DNA of 5,508 bases, from assembly GCA_022600255.1 (NCBI GenBank), contig JAHZKU010000300.1, positions 1 to 5,508 on the forward strand, read 5' to 3'. The notes below the pieces were generated by a model. That model saw only the letters and a program-made list of their open reading frames with translations, had not been told where the DNA came from and made no database searches. Numbering within the stretch: the first letter of the stretch is position 1; each line of letters begins with the position of its first letter. This DNA comes from Actinomycetes bacterium (GTDB lineage Bacteria; Actinomycetota; Actinomycetes; S36-B12; GCA-2699445). Shown here piece by piece: positions 1 through 5,117 of this stretch. A program made the translations under genes and the position numbers.

Positions 1-131
1 CTTGGGTGTTCCAAGCTGGCTTCGATCAAGTCAGGCCCCTCCACGTCCCCTACGTCCATTCCGAGGTCGGCCACTATTCCGGCGACGGAACTGGTACTAG
101 ACCTGTGCAACCCCGTTACGACGATTGACAC
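1..131 (-). CDS. Sulfotransferase-like P-loop protein, N-terminal fragment (cut by window edge)
   Basis: Read on the minus strand from a GTG at 131-129, this frame gives 43 residues and runs off the left edge. GGAGG at 142-138 lies 6 nt before the GTG, which decides the start. The protein opens with a short beta strand followed by a loop, VVTGLHRSSTSS (residues 4-15), then a helix (VAGIVADLG) and a GD..GPD segment. This resembles the 5'-phosphosulfate-binding start of sulfotransferase-family proteins, usually G(M/L)HRSGTS followed by a helix ending in LG. Here the usual Gly of RSGTS is Ser. Proteins of this family transfer sulfate from PAPS to carbohydrates or other acceptors, or are related P-loop enzymes of unknown substrate often found in polysaccharide clusters. 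It is transcribed divergently from the exporter operon. The plus-strand frame over the same bases (stop at 126-128) also looks coding but matches nothing I know. Family call moderately sure; substrate unknown. Confidence 0.68.
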   Translation of the reverse strand, partial: MSIVVTGLHRSSTSSVAGIVADLGMDVGDVEGPDLIEASLEHP

Positions 132-373
132 TGGGGACCTCCAATTGAGACGTAGATCGTCCGATGATGGTGGGTGGGGTATGGGAGCGTTGTAGTACTA
201 GCAATCGGCAAGGCGACGGTGGGCTCTGATGGAGCTAAGGGAAGCTGGGGAGCCTTGGCCTGTGACGATACGGCGACCACCTAAAGGGTGCTAGGAGCGA
301 GTCGGGTGGGGTGGCCTGGCGGAGTCGTAGAGCCGGGGTCGTACTTTTCTCGGTCGGCAGGGGTAGACTCGGT
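132..373. other. Divergent intergenic region between sulfotransferase-like gene and exporter operon
   Basis: This stretch separates the two divergent start regions. It holds the minus-strand Shine-Dalgarno sequence (138-142) and, on the plus strand, AGGAG at 293-297 and AGGGG at 359-363, which belong to alternative starts of the permease. It must contain the promoters of both genes, but I see no -35/-10 pair good enough to call on either strand. The palindrome TAGTACTA at 193-200 is the only evident symmetric word, and the related GTACTAG also occurs at about 93-99 inside the minus-strand gene. No terminator-like hairpin with a T-tract is visible. Confidence 0.5.
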
Positions 374-1234
374 GTGGTGAAAACGAAGCAACAGGCTGCC
401 CAGACGAGGGCGGTTACGTCTGTACGGGCGTCGCAATACTCGTTTTGGGGTAACCGGGACCTGCTTTGGGCACTAGGCAAGCGCGACTTGCAGGCCCGCT
501 TTAAGAACACCGTCCTCGGTTGGGCTTGGTCGCTGATCGTTCCGCTGGCGCAAGTCGCAATCTACTCACTGGTTTTCTCCGTAATCTTCCGAGCAAAGCC
601 GCCTGAAATGGGGAATGGGGAGCCGGGGATCTTCGCGGTTTGGCTGTTCTGCGGGATCATCGTGTGGACTCTGTTCGCACAGGCACTGGGCCGAGGGACG
701 GGTAGTCTCTTGGCTGCACGTCCGTTGCTTCAGAAGGTGTACTTCCCGTCCTACGTCGCGAGCTTCTCGGTGGTGGTGGGCTTGGCCGTACAGTCCGCAA
801 TCGAGTTCAGTCTGCTGCTCGCCATTCTTGCGCTATTGATGAACGTAAGCTGGACTTGGCTCCTGCTCCCAGTGCTGTTCTTGGCACTACTGGTTTTTGG
901 GGCCTGTATCGGATACATTTTCGCGCTGGCGAACTTGTACTACCGCGACGTGAGCCAAGCTGTGCCGGTAATCCTGCAGTTTGGATTCTTCCTCTCGGCG
1001 ATCATCTATCCGCTTTCCTTGGTCCAGGAGGAGGCTTACGGCATTCCGGTCCGGACACTCATCGAACTGAACCCGATGACGCAGTTCATCCAAACGGCGC
1101 GCGACTTGTTGTATGAACTCACGCTTCCTTCTGTAGCTTCGGTTGGATATCTTCTGGCCTGGCTGCTGTTGGCGATGGGTGCCTGCTCATTCGCCTACCG
1201 TCGTTGGGGGCAAGATGTTGGAGAGATGACTTGA
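374..1234 (+). CDS. ABC-2 type polysaccharide/teichoic acid exporter, permease (Wzm/RfbD/TagG type)
   Basis: Membrane half of an ABC exporter that moves a lipid-linked polysaccharide (O-antigen, teichoic acid or galactan-like polymer) across the cytoplasmic membrane. The family signature is near the N-terminus: RDLQARFKNTVLGWAWSL, the cytoplasmic-helix/first-membrane-segment motif of ABC-2 permeases (RD...RYK.S.LG..W in relatives). About six hydrophobic segments follow at residues 51-74, 87-107, 129-152, 161-186, 197-217 and 257-276, with an NLYYRDV motif and an E-L-NPMTQFI motif near the C-terminus, both typical of this family. The start is uncertain. GTG at 374 (or 377) gives 286 (285) aa, close to relatives of about 280 aa, with AGGGG at 359-363. 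The frame is also open from GTG at 311 (307 aa, AGGAG 13 nt upstream), but those extra 21 residues are basic and not family-like. The stop overlaps the ATPase start, so the two genes are co-transcribed and translationally coupled. Substrate is not determinable here. Confidence 0.9.
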   Translation: MVKTKQQAAQTRAVTSVRASQYSFWGNRDLLWALGKRDLQARFKNTVLGWAWSLIVPLAQVAIYSLVFSVIFRAKPPEMGNGEPGIFAVWLFCGIIVWTLFAQALGRGTGSLLAARPLLQKVYFPSYVASFSVVVGLAVQSAIEFSLLLAILALLMNVSWTWLLLPVLFLALLVFGACIGYIFALANLYYRDVSQAVPVILQFGFFLSAIIYPLSLVQEEAYGIPVRTLIELNPMTQFIQTARDLLYELTLPSVASVGYLLAWLLLAMGACSFAYRRWGQDVGEMT

Positions 1235-1983
1235 GCGACTTTTCGATTCGCGCGGTGGACCTCTCCAAACGATTCCGGCAACAGACCGAACGGCGAACCA
1301 GCCTCAAGGAGCTGTTCATCCGAGGCCGAGGTTCGCAGCCGGAAGCCTTCTACCCTCTTCGAGACGTCTCCTTCACGCTGAAGCCTGGGGAATCGATGGG
1401 AATTCTGGGTAGGAACGGAGCCGGCAAGTCGACGGCATTGAAGGTGATCGCTGGCCTATATCGGCCCACCAGCGGGACGTTAGAGGTGAAAGGCCGAGTA
1501 TCCACGCTCCTGGAACTCGGCGCCGGGTTTCACCCGGAGTTGACCGGTCGGGAGAACATCCAGCTAAACGCTGTGCTCTTGGGGCTGTCTCGCGCACACA
1601 TGGACGAAGGGCTAGACCGAATCATTGATTTCACTGGTCTACGAGACTTCATCGACGAACCAATCAAGACCTACTCAAGTGGCATGAAGGTCCGGCTGGC
1701 TTACGCGATTGCCGTGGAGATTGAGCCAGACATCCTGATCATCGACGAAATCATCGCGGTTGGTGATCAGGATTTCCGAGAGCAGTGCTTCGCACACATC
1801 AAGAAGATCAGGCAGAGCGGCGCCACGATGGTGATCGTTTCTCACTCCATGGCCACTTTGAGCGAGCTATGCGATACAGCGCTCTGGCTGGATAAAGGCA
1901 GAACTCACATGTTGGGTCCAGTCGATGAGGTCACCCAAGCCTATGCAGCCAGTGCCGCCAAACCTTCTACCGCAGCCAACTAA
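1231..1983 (+). CDS. ABC exporter ATP-binding protein for surface polysaccharide (Wzt/RfbE/TagH type)
   Basis: ATPase partner of the preceding permease; it hydrolyses ATP at the inner face of the membrane to drive polysaccharide export. The chosen TTG at 1231 overlaps the permease TGA as TTGA and has GGAGAG 5 nt upstream; another TTG at 1204 would add nine residues. Numbered from 1231 (250 aa), the sequence shows Walker A GRNGAGKST at 60-68, the family-specific LELGAGFHPELTGREN segment at about 94-108, the signature YSSGMKVRLAYA at 148-159, Walker B DILIIDE at 167-173 followed by IIAVGD, and the switch histidine in VSHS (His 205). The long stretch before Walker A (SLKELFIRGRG...) is also typical of the O-antigen/teichoic group. 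It ends soon after the nucleotide-binding domain, so it lacks the C-terminal carbohydrate-binding domain of long Wzt proteins and is of the short RfbE type. Its TAA stop overlaps the end of an IS remnant, so the last residues may have been altered. Confidence 0.93.
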   Translation: MSDFSIRAVDLSKRFRQQTERRTSLKELFIRGRGSQPEAFYPLRDVSFTLKPGESMGILGRNGAGKSTALKVIAGLYRPTSGTLEVKGRVSTLLELGAGFHPELTGRENIQLNAVLLGLSRAHMDEGLDRIIDFTGLRDFIDEPIKTYSSGMKVRLAYAIAVEIEPDILIIDEIIAVGDQDFREQCFAHIKKIRQSGATMVIVSHSMATLSELCDTALWLDKGRTHMLGPVDEVTQAYAASAAKPSTAAN

Positions 1984-1994
1984 GAGTTGACCCG
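1982..1994 (+). repeat. Left terminal inverted repeat of IS remnant
   Basis: AAGAGTTGACCCG, exact reverse complement of 2443-2455. Its first two bases form the end of the TAA stop codon of the exporter ATPase gene. It runs into TGACCCGGGTCA (1988-1999), itself a perfect 12-bp palindrome that the right end lacks. Confidence 0.85.
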
Positions 1995-2009
1995 GGTCAT
2001 GCGTCCACT

Positions 2010-2027
2010 AGAACCAATGAAGGTTCT
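2010..2027 (+). repeat. Small hairpin just inside the left end of the IS remnant
   Basis: AGAACC-aatgaa-GGTTCT, a perfect 6-bp stem with a 6-nt loop, 27 nt after the ATPase stop codon. It could weakly serve as a transcription end for the exporter operon or be a subterminal element of the IS. No T-tract follows, so I do not call it a terminator. Confidence 0.4.
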
Positions 2028-2355
2028 CATTCGGGCTGTTCCGGCGACGCCCGTGGGGGCTGTGCCGGGGTAGGTCCGAGTGTGGTTGCGTTGTCGAGCA
2101 GCGGCTACTGGTGGCTGCCAGATGACCTTGCAGCGTTCCAGCGAGCCGGTACGTTTCCCACGTTTGGGTCTTCTTGGTGTGGGATCTGGCTCGACTATGG
2201 ATGCGCCCCAAGTCCCACCACGCACCCACTTTCGGAACGCCGTGGCCTTGGTAGCCGCCATCGCTAAGCAGTCAGCCGTAGTCGTCAAGGGCAGACACCG
2301 CCGCATCCGCGCGGCCGTCGAACACGTCATCGCCAGACTCAAAGACTGGTAAATC

Positions 2356-2372
2356 CTGCGGCAACGCCGCAG
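2356..2372 (+). repeat. Perfect short hairpin within the transposase remnant
   Basis: CTGCGGC-aac-GCCGCAG, a 7-bp stem with a 3-nt loop, immediately after the internal stop. It lies in the region coding for LRQRRR and may arise from Arg-rich codon use. No T-tract follows. Confidence 0.4.
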
Positions 2373-2442
2373 ACGGGGCACAGCCACGATCAACCAAACC
2401 CTCCAAACCGTCGCAGGGCTCTGGAACCTCAAGAGGGAATTA

Positions 2443-2455
2443 CGGGTCAACTCTT
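2443..2455 (+). repeat. Right terminal inverted repeat of IS remnant
   Basis: CGGGTCAACTCTT, exact reverse complement of 1982-1994. The match stops at the next inward base and at the next outward base, so the visible repeat is 13 bp. The transposase frame runs open through this end (reading RVNS), so the original stop codon of the transposase is not visible. Confidence 0.85.
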
Positions 2456-2528
2456 GGAGTGTGGGGGACCCAGACCCAGCTAGCTGCGCCAGCGTGACGG
2501 CCCGCGAGTCAGTTGCCGCTTCCCCGCG

Positions 2529-3974
2529 CTACTTGCTGGTTTTCACCGAATCCAGCAGTAGCCCGGCGATGTCGACAACTTCGACGTCCTCAGCTAGCCC
2601 CTCTTGCTGACGTACCGTTACGCCGTCGTTCAGCATGACCGAACAGAACGGGCAGGCAACAGCAATCTTCTCGGCCCCGGTGTTGATCGCTTCGTCGGCG
2701 CGGTTCTGGTTCACCCGCGTCCCTAGCGTTTCTTCCATCCACATACGGGCACCGCCGGCGCCACAGCAGAACGACTTCTCACCGCTGCGTTCCATCTCGA
2801 CGAGATCCACTCCTGGCACGGACTTCACGAGTTCACGCGGTGGCGTATAGATCTTGTTGTGGCGACCGAGGTAGCAGGGGTCGTGGTAGGTCACCTTGTC
2901 ATCCACCGGGGTCACCGGGGTGAGCCTCTTCTCCTGCAGGAGGGTGCTGAGTAACTGCGAATGGTGCACGACCTCGTAGTCGCCGCCGAACTGCGGGTAC
3001 TCTCGGCCGATTGAGTTCAAGCAGTGGGGGCAGGTGACGACGATCTTCTTGGCGCCCACCTCGTTCAATACCTCCACGTTCTGGACCGCCTGCATGTAGA
3101 AAAGGGGCTCGTTGCCAGCGCGACGTGCGGGATCTCCGGTGCAGGACTCCCCCTCGCCGAGGACCATGAAGTTAACGCCTGCCACGTGCAGCAGTTCGGC
3201 CACGGACTTGGTGGTCTCCTTGGCCCGATCCTCATAAGCACCCGCGCAGCCCACCCAGAATAGGTACTCCACGTCGTCGGGGATCTTCTCTTCGCCGTTG
3301 GCGCCGAAGACCTTGACCTCGAAGTCGACTTCCTCGATCCAGGCGTTGCGAACGTTGGCGTTCATCCCCCAAGGGTTGCCCTTGTTCTCAAGGTTCTTGA
3401 ACAAGCCGTTCAACTCGCTGGGGAACTCACTTTGGATCATGACTTGGTGCCGGCGCATGTCCACGAAGTGGTCGATGTGCTCGATATCTACCGGACATTG
3501 CTCGACACAGGCGCCACAGGTGGTGCAGGACCACAGTGCGTCCTCATCGATGACTGGGCCCTCGTCGGAGCGATGGCCGACGGGGTCGTAGCCGTCCGTG
3601 ATGCGCAGGGGATCGAACTCACGGCTGCCGACCAGTTCGCGCCCCACCTCGTGCTGCACAGACTCGGGCATTGTGGCCAGGATTTCCTCGTCGACATCGC
3701 CTAAGTCGGGATTCTTTCCTTCGCGGGCCTCTTGCACCGCCATCACGTAGGGGGCCTTCTTGAAAGCGTGGTCCCGCAAGTCCATCATCATCAGCTTGGG
3801 AGACAGCGGTTTCTCGGTGTTCCACGCCGGGCATTGTGACTGGCAGCGACCGCACTCGGTGCAGGTCGCCATGTCCAGCAAACCCTTCCAAGTGAAGTCC
3901 TCCACCCGGCCGCGGCCGAACAGGTCGTCCTCGCCTGGATCTTCCAGATTGATCCGTTCCTCGCCGGTGTACAT
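2529..3974 (-). CDS. Fe-S/CCG-domain oxidoreductase, C-terminal part (HdrD-like; Rv0338c-type) after frameshift
   Basis: Cytoplasmic electron-transfer part of a membrane oxidoreductase related to heterodisulfide reductase HdrD and GlpC. In this 481-residue frame, two 4Fe-4S motifs are complete: Cys 38/41/44/48 (CTECGRCQSQCP) and Cys 150/153/156/160 (CTTCGACVEQCP). Two CCG (cysteine-rich) domains follow. The first has Cys 243, Cys 278 (SCTGDPARRAGNE, CxGD instead of CCG) and CPHC at 315-318. The second is canonical, with Cys 367, FCCGAGG (403-404) and CPFC at 441-444. The protein ends at a TAG. The ATG at 3974 has no Shine-Dalgarno sequence and is probably not a real start: family members continue upstream into a membrane domain, found here in the next frame. 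Joined by removing one base at about 3978, the whole protein would be 744 aa. The physiological electron donor and acceptor of actinobacterial members are not established, as far as I know. Confidence 0.9.
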   Translation of the reverse strand: MYTGEERINLEDPGEDDLFGRGRVEDFTWKGLLDMATCTECGRCQSQCPAWNTEKPLSPKLMMMDLRDHAFKKAPYVMAVQEAREGKNPDLGDVDEEILATMPESVQHEVGRELVGSREFDPLRITDGYDPVGHRSDEGPVIDEDALWSCTTCGACVEQCPVDIEHIDHFVDMRRHQVMIQSEFPSELNGLFKNLENKGNPWGMNANVRNAWIEEVDFEVKVFGANGEEKIPDDVEYLFWVGCAGAYEDRAKETTKSVAELLHVAGVNFMVLGEGESCTGDPARRAGNEPLFYMQAVQNVEVLNEVGAKKIVVTCPHCLNSIGREYPQFGGDYEVVHHSQLLSTLLQEKRLTPVTPVDDKVTYHDPCYLGRHNKIYTPPRELVKSVPGVDLVEMERSGEKSFCCGAGGARMWMEETLGTRVNQNRADEAINTGAEKIAVACPFCSVMLNDGVTVRQQEGLAEDVEVVDIAGLLLDSVKTSK

Positions 3975-3984
3975 CGGTAAGGAG
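3975..3984 (-). other. Frameshift site in the Fe-S oxidoreductase gene
   Basis: On the minus strand the bases are CTC CTT ACC G ATG. The membrane-domain frame ends its family-like sequence at ...GPLL (CTC CTT). The downstream frame resumes as P-M-Y-T-G-E-E-R-I-N-L-E-D-P if one base, the A at 3978, is skipped. The family sequence is continuous across this point: relatives read ALG.LLP... into (I/D)...EDP..D..FGRG. One extra base therefore accounts for the break. No other stop or frame change is seen in the 744-codon reading. An error in the sequence, a recent mutation, or recoding (+1 slip of CUU to UUA) would all give this picture. Confidence 0.85.
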
Positions 3985-4764
3985 CGGCCCCAGTGCGTTG
4001 GGGCGGCGGGACGTACCTACGTTGATTGGCGCCGTGAATACGTGAAGGTGCTTGCTGTGCAGCACGATCAGGAGGAAGCCAAGGATGACACCAACGTGCA
4101 GCCAGATGCCGATGGTTTCGATCCATTCGTTGGCGGTGGGGCCTAGCGGTGCCAAGAGAGCGGCCACCCACTCCGAGGCGAAGCCATAGGATAGCCCGGC
4201 CGCTTCTGAATCACCGCCGTAAGCCGGGGTGTTGATCTTGGCTCCGCGGTAAAGGAGAAGCGTCCAAACCACGTTAAAGATGAAGAACAGCACCAACCAA
4301 GCGCCGCTGGTGTGGGAGCCGAAGAAGCGTGACGAACGGCCCAGCTTCTTGGGATCTTGCCGCAATCGCAGAATCGCGAAGATCACGATGCCGATCGTGA
4401 CGAGGACGACGAACAGATCTTGCGAGAAGCGGATGATTGGCCATTCGCCGATAAACGGGAAGGCGAAGCCAGCGATGAACAGTTCCACAAAGGCCTCGAG
4501 CACGGTAATCCCGAGCACGATAAAACCGGCGAAGACCAGCACGTGGGCAATGCCGGGAACGGTCCACTTCAGCAGCTTCCGCTGTCCTAGGACTTCGGTC
4601 AATTCGGCTTGGAGTCGTAGACCCTTCTGGTCGGTGCGTTCCACCGTGGGTTGGCCAGACCGGATGAGGTTGTTGAGGAATAGCACCCGCCGGACGGCGA
4701 AGAATCCTGCCACCAGAATGATGACAATGCCGACTCCGGCTCGCAGTGCGATAGACGGTTCCAT
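3979..4764 (-). CDS. Oxidoreductase membrane domain, N-terminal part (NarI/HdrE-like heme b region) before frameshift
   Basis: N-terminal 262 residues of the same oxidoreductase. The ATG at 4764-4762 is chosen because GGAGG lies 6 nt upstream; a TTG at 4878 extends the frame by 38 residues that are not hydrophobic and have no ribosome site. Membrane segments are visible at about residues 8-24, 70-98, 113-133, 155-173 and 218-236. Histidines suited to heme b ligation occur at His 74 (GIAHVLVFAGF), His 223 (WLHVGVILGF) and His 236/239 (LHSKHLHVF), as in NarI, DsrM and HdrE-type cytochromes. The family role is to pass electrons between a membrane quinone/menaquinone pool and the Fe-S domain. Read literally, the frame goes on to a stop at 3619-3621, but after APINVGTSRRPNALGPLL it turns Arg/Gly/Pro-rich and out of register with the iron-sulfur coding frame. 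The gene is divergent from dnaK, an arrangement I recall for this family in other actinobacteria. Confidence 0.87.
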
Positions 4765-4910
4765 TCCCAGCCTCCAACTCGGGCCCATGTGGGCAGCCAC
4801 TGGCTCAAGGTTACCGGTCGGTACGCCCGCTGCGTCACGGACGGCTGACCCGGCGTTGTGATCTTCTGCACCCAGCAACCCCCTCTGGGGCTATGATTCC
4901 AAGTATGTGA

Positions 4911-4941
4911 AGTAACTTGATGGGAGTAGACTCAAGTTACT
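4911..4941. promoter_or_regulatory. HAIR-like inverted repeat, probable HspR operator of dnaK
   Basis: A perfect 10-bp inverted repeat, AGTAACTTGA (4911-4920) and TCAAGTTACT (4932-4941), with an 11-nt centre. Within it lies CTTGATG-N7-ACTCAAG (4916-4936). The published HAIR consensus bound by the heat-shock repressor HspR is CTTGAGT-N7-ACTCAAG, so the right half matches fully and the left half differs only in its last two bases. It lies just upstream of the proposed -35 box of dnaK, where a bound repressor would block RNA polymerase. This predicts that HspR represses the dnaK operon until heat stress, as in Streptomyces and Mycobacterium. The same site is about 150 bp upstream of the divergent oxidoreductase gene, so shared control is possible but not shown. 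Confidence 0.85.
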
Positions 4942-4942
4942 G

Positions 4943-4972
4943 TGGACAAACGCCATCAGATGACACTATGCT
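4943..4972 (+). promoter_or_regulatory. Candidate dnaK promoter (-35/-10)
   Basis: TGGACA at 4943-4948 (five of six against TTGACA) and TATGCT at 4967-4972 (four of six against TATAAT) are separated by 18 nt. The -35 box begins one base after the HAIR-like repeat. Transcription would start near 4979, giving a leader of about 140 nt. Actinobacterial promoters are often weakly conserved, so the assignment is tentative. Confidence 0.5.
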
Positions 4973-5117
4973 GGTGATAGTAAGGATGCAGCCAGCCTGA
5001 TGATAAGAAGCTAAGGGCCGGGCGCATCAGGACGTTTTGGGCCGATCGTGTTTCTGCCGAGCGTCTAGGGCTCGCAATGGCCCACAATCCAATAACTCAG
5101 AGCCTATGGAGGAACAT

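Larger units (their letters stand above)
1982..2455 (+). mobile_element. Decayed IS remnant, IS5-like, with 13-bp terminal inverted repeats
   Basis: The segment is bounded by a perfect inverted repeat: AAGAGTTGACCCG at 1982-1994 and its complement CGGGTCAACTCTT at 2443-2455. Inside, reading rightwards, lies the C-terminal end of a DDE-type transposase. At 474 bp it is much shorter than a complete IS5-family element (generally above 800 bp), so most of the transposase, including the catalytic core, is missing. I see no target duplication: the flanks are ccaact on the left and ggagtg on the right. The internal stretch 2028-2286 has open frames on both strands but none that I recognise as a transposase N-terminus. 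A long minus-strand frame across nearly the whole element (1980-2450) is Arg-rich and looks like a shadow. The element cannot move by itself, though its ends might still be substrates if a related transposase is present. The family name is inferred from the protein tail only. Confidence 0.75.
2287..2455 (+). pseudogene. C-terminal remnant of an IS5-family (DDE_Tnp_4-like) transposase with in-frame stop
   Basis: The recognisable part starts at about 2287 with KGRHRRIRAAVEHVIARLKD, then W, a TAA stop at 2350-2352, and in the same frame ILRQRRRRGTATINQ...LWNLKREL. This matches the tail of IS5-type transposases, where R(A/V)xVEHxxARLKxWxILRxxRRxG leads into a helix ending LHNL or similar; the Glu of VEH is the third residue of the DDE triad in such proteins. 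The stop sits exactly at the variable position between W and ILR (often R or K), so a single substitution probably created it. The two Asp-bearing regions of the catalytic triad and the N-terminal DNA-binding part are absent. A frame opening at ATG 2080 reaches this tail, but its first 50 or so residues are not transposase-like. Non-functional. Confidence 0.75.
4765..5117. other. Divergent control region between Fe-S oxidoreductase gene and dnaK
   Basis: A 353-bp region between the two divergent starts. From left to right it holds the oxidoreductase ribosome site (about 4771-4775), an open but probably untranslated extension to 4878, a small C/G hairpin at 4880-4890 (CCCC-tct-GGGG), the HAIR-like operator at 4911-4941, a likely dnaK promoter at 4943-4972, an approximately 130-nt dnaK leader with a possible stem-loop (5038-5084), and the dnaK ribosome site GGAGG at 5108-5112. 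I could not identify a clear promoter for the minus-strand gene. Confidence 0.6.

Noticed and set aside
3..128. Plus-strand open frame ending at TGA 126-128, as the tail of an upstream gene
   Set aside because: It matches no family I know, while the minus-strand frame over the same bases has a good ribosome site, a GTG start and a recognisable sulfotransferase-like loop.
125..130. Consensus-like TTGACA as a -35 box for the exporter operon
   Set aside because: No acceptable -10 box lies 16-19 nt downstream, and the hexamer is inside the N-terminus of the minus-strand gene.
1980..2450. 156-aa minus-strand open frame across the whole IS remnant
   Set aside because: It is antisense to the recognised transposase tail, rich in Arg/Thr/Ala, has no ribosome site that I see, and fits no family.
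2456..2528. Terminator between the convergent genes
   Set aside because: No stem-loop followed by a T-tract is visible on either strand.
3130..3150. First CCG domain lacking the CCG motif (CTGDPARRAGNE) as a damaged site
   Set aside because: As I recall, CxGD.ARR.GNE is the normal form in this actinobacterial family, and the other cysteines of the domain are intact, so it is not decay.
3619..3978. C-terminal extension of the membrane-domain frame after the frameshift
   Set aside because: The sequence becomes Arg/Gly/Pro-rich and lies over the iron-sulfur coding frame; it is out-of-register reading, not a real domain.
4765..4878. TTG at 4878 as the start of the oxidoreductase
   Set aside because: The added 38 residues are not hydrophobic or family-like and lack a ribosome site, whereas ATG 4764 has GGAGG at 6 nt.
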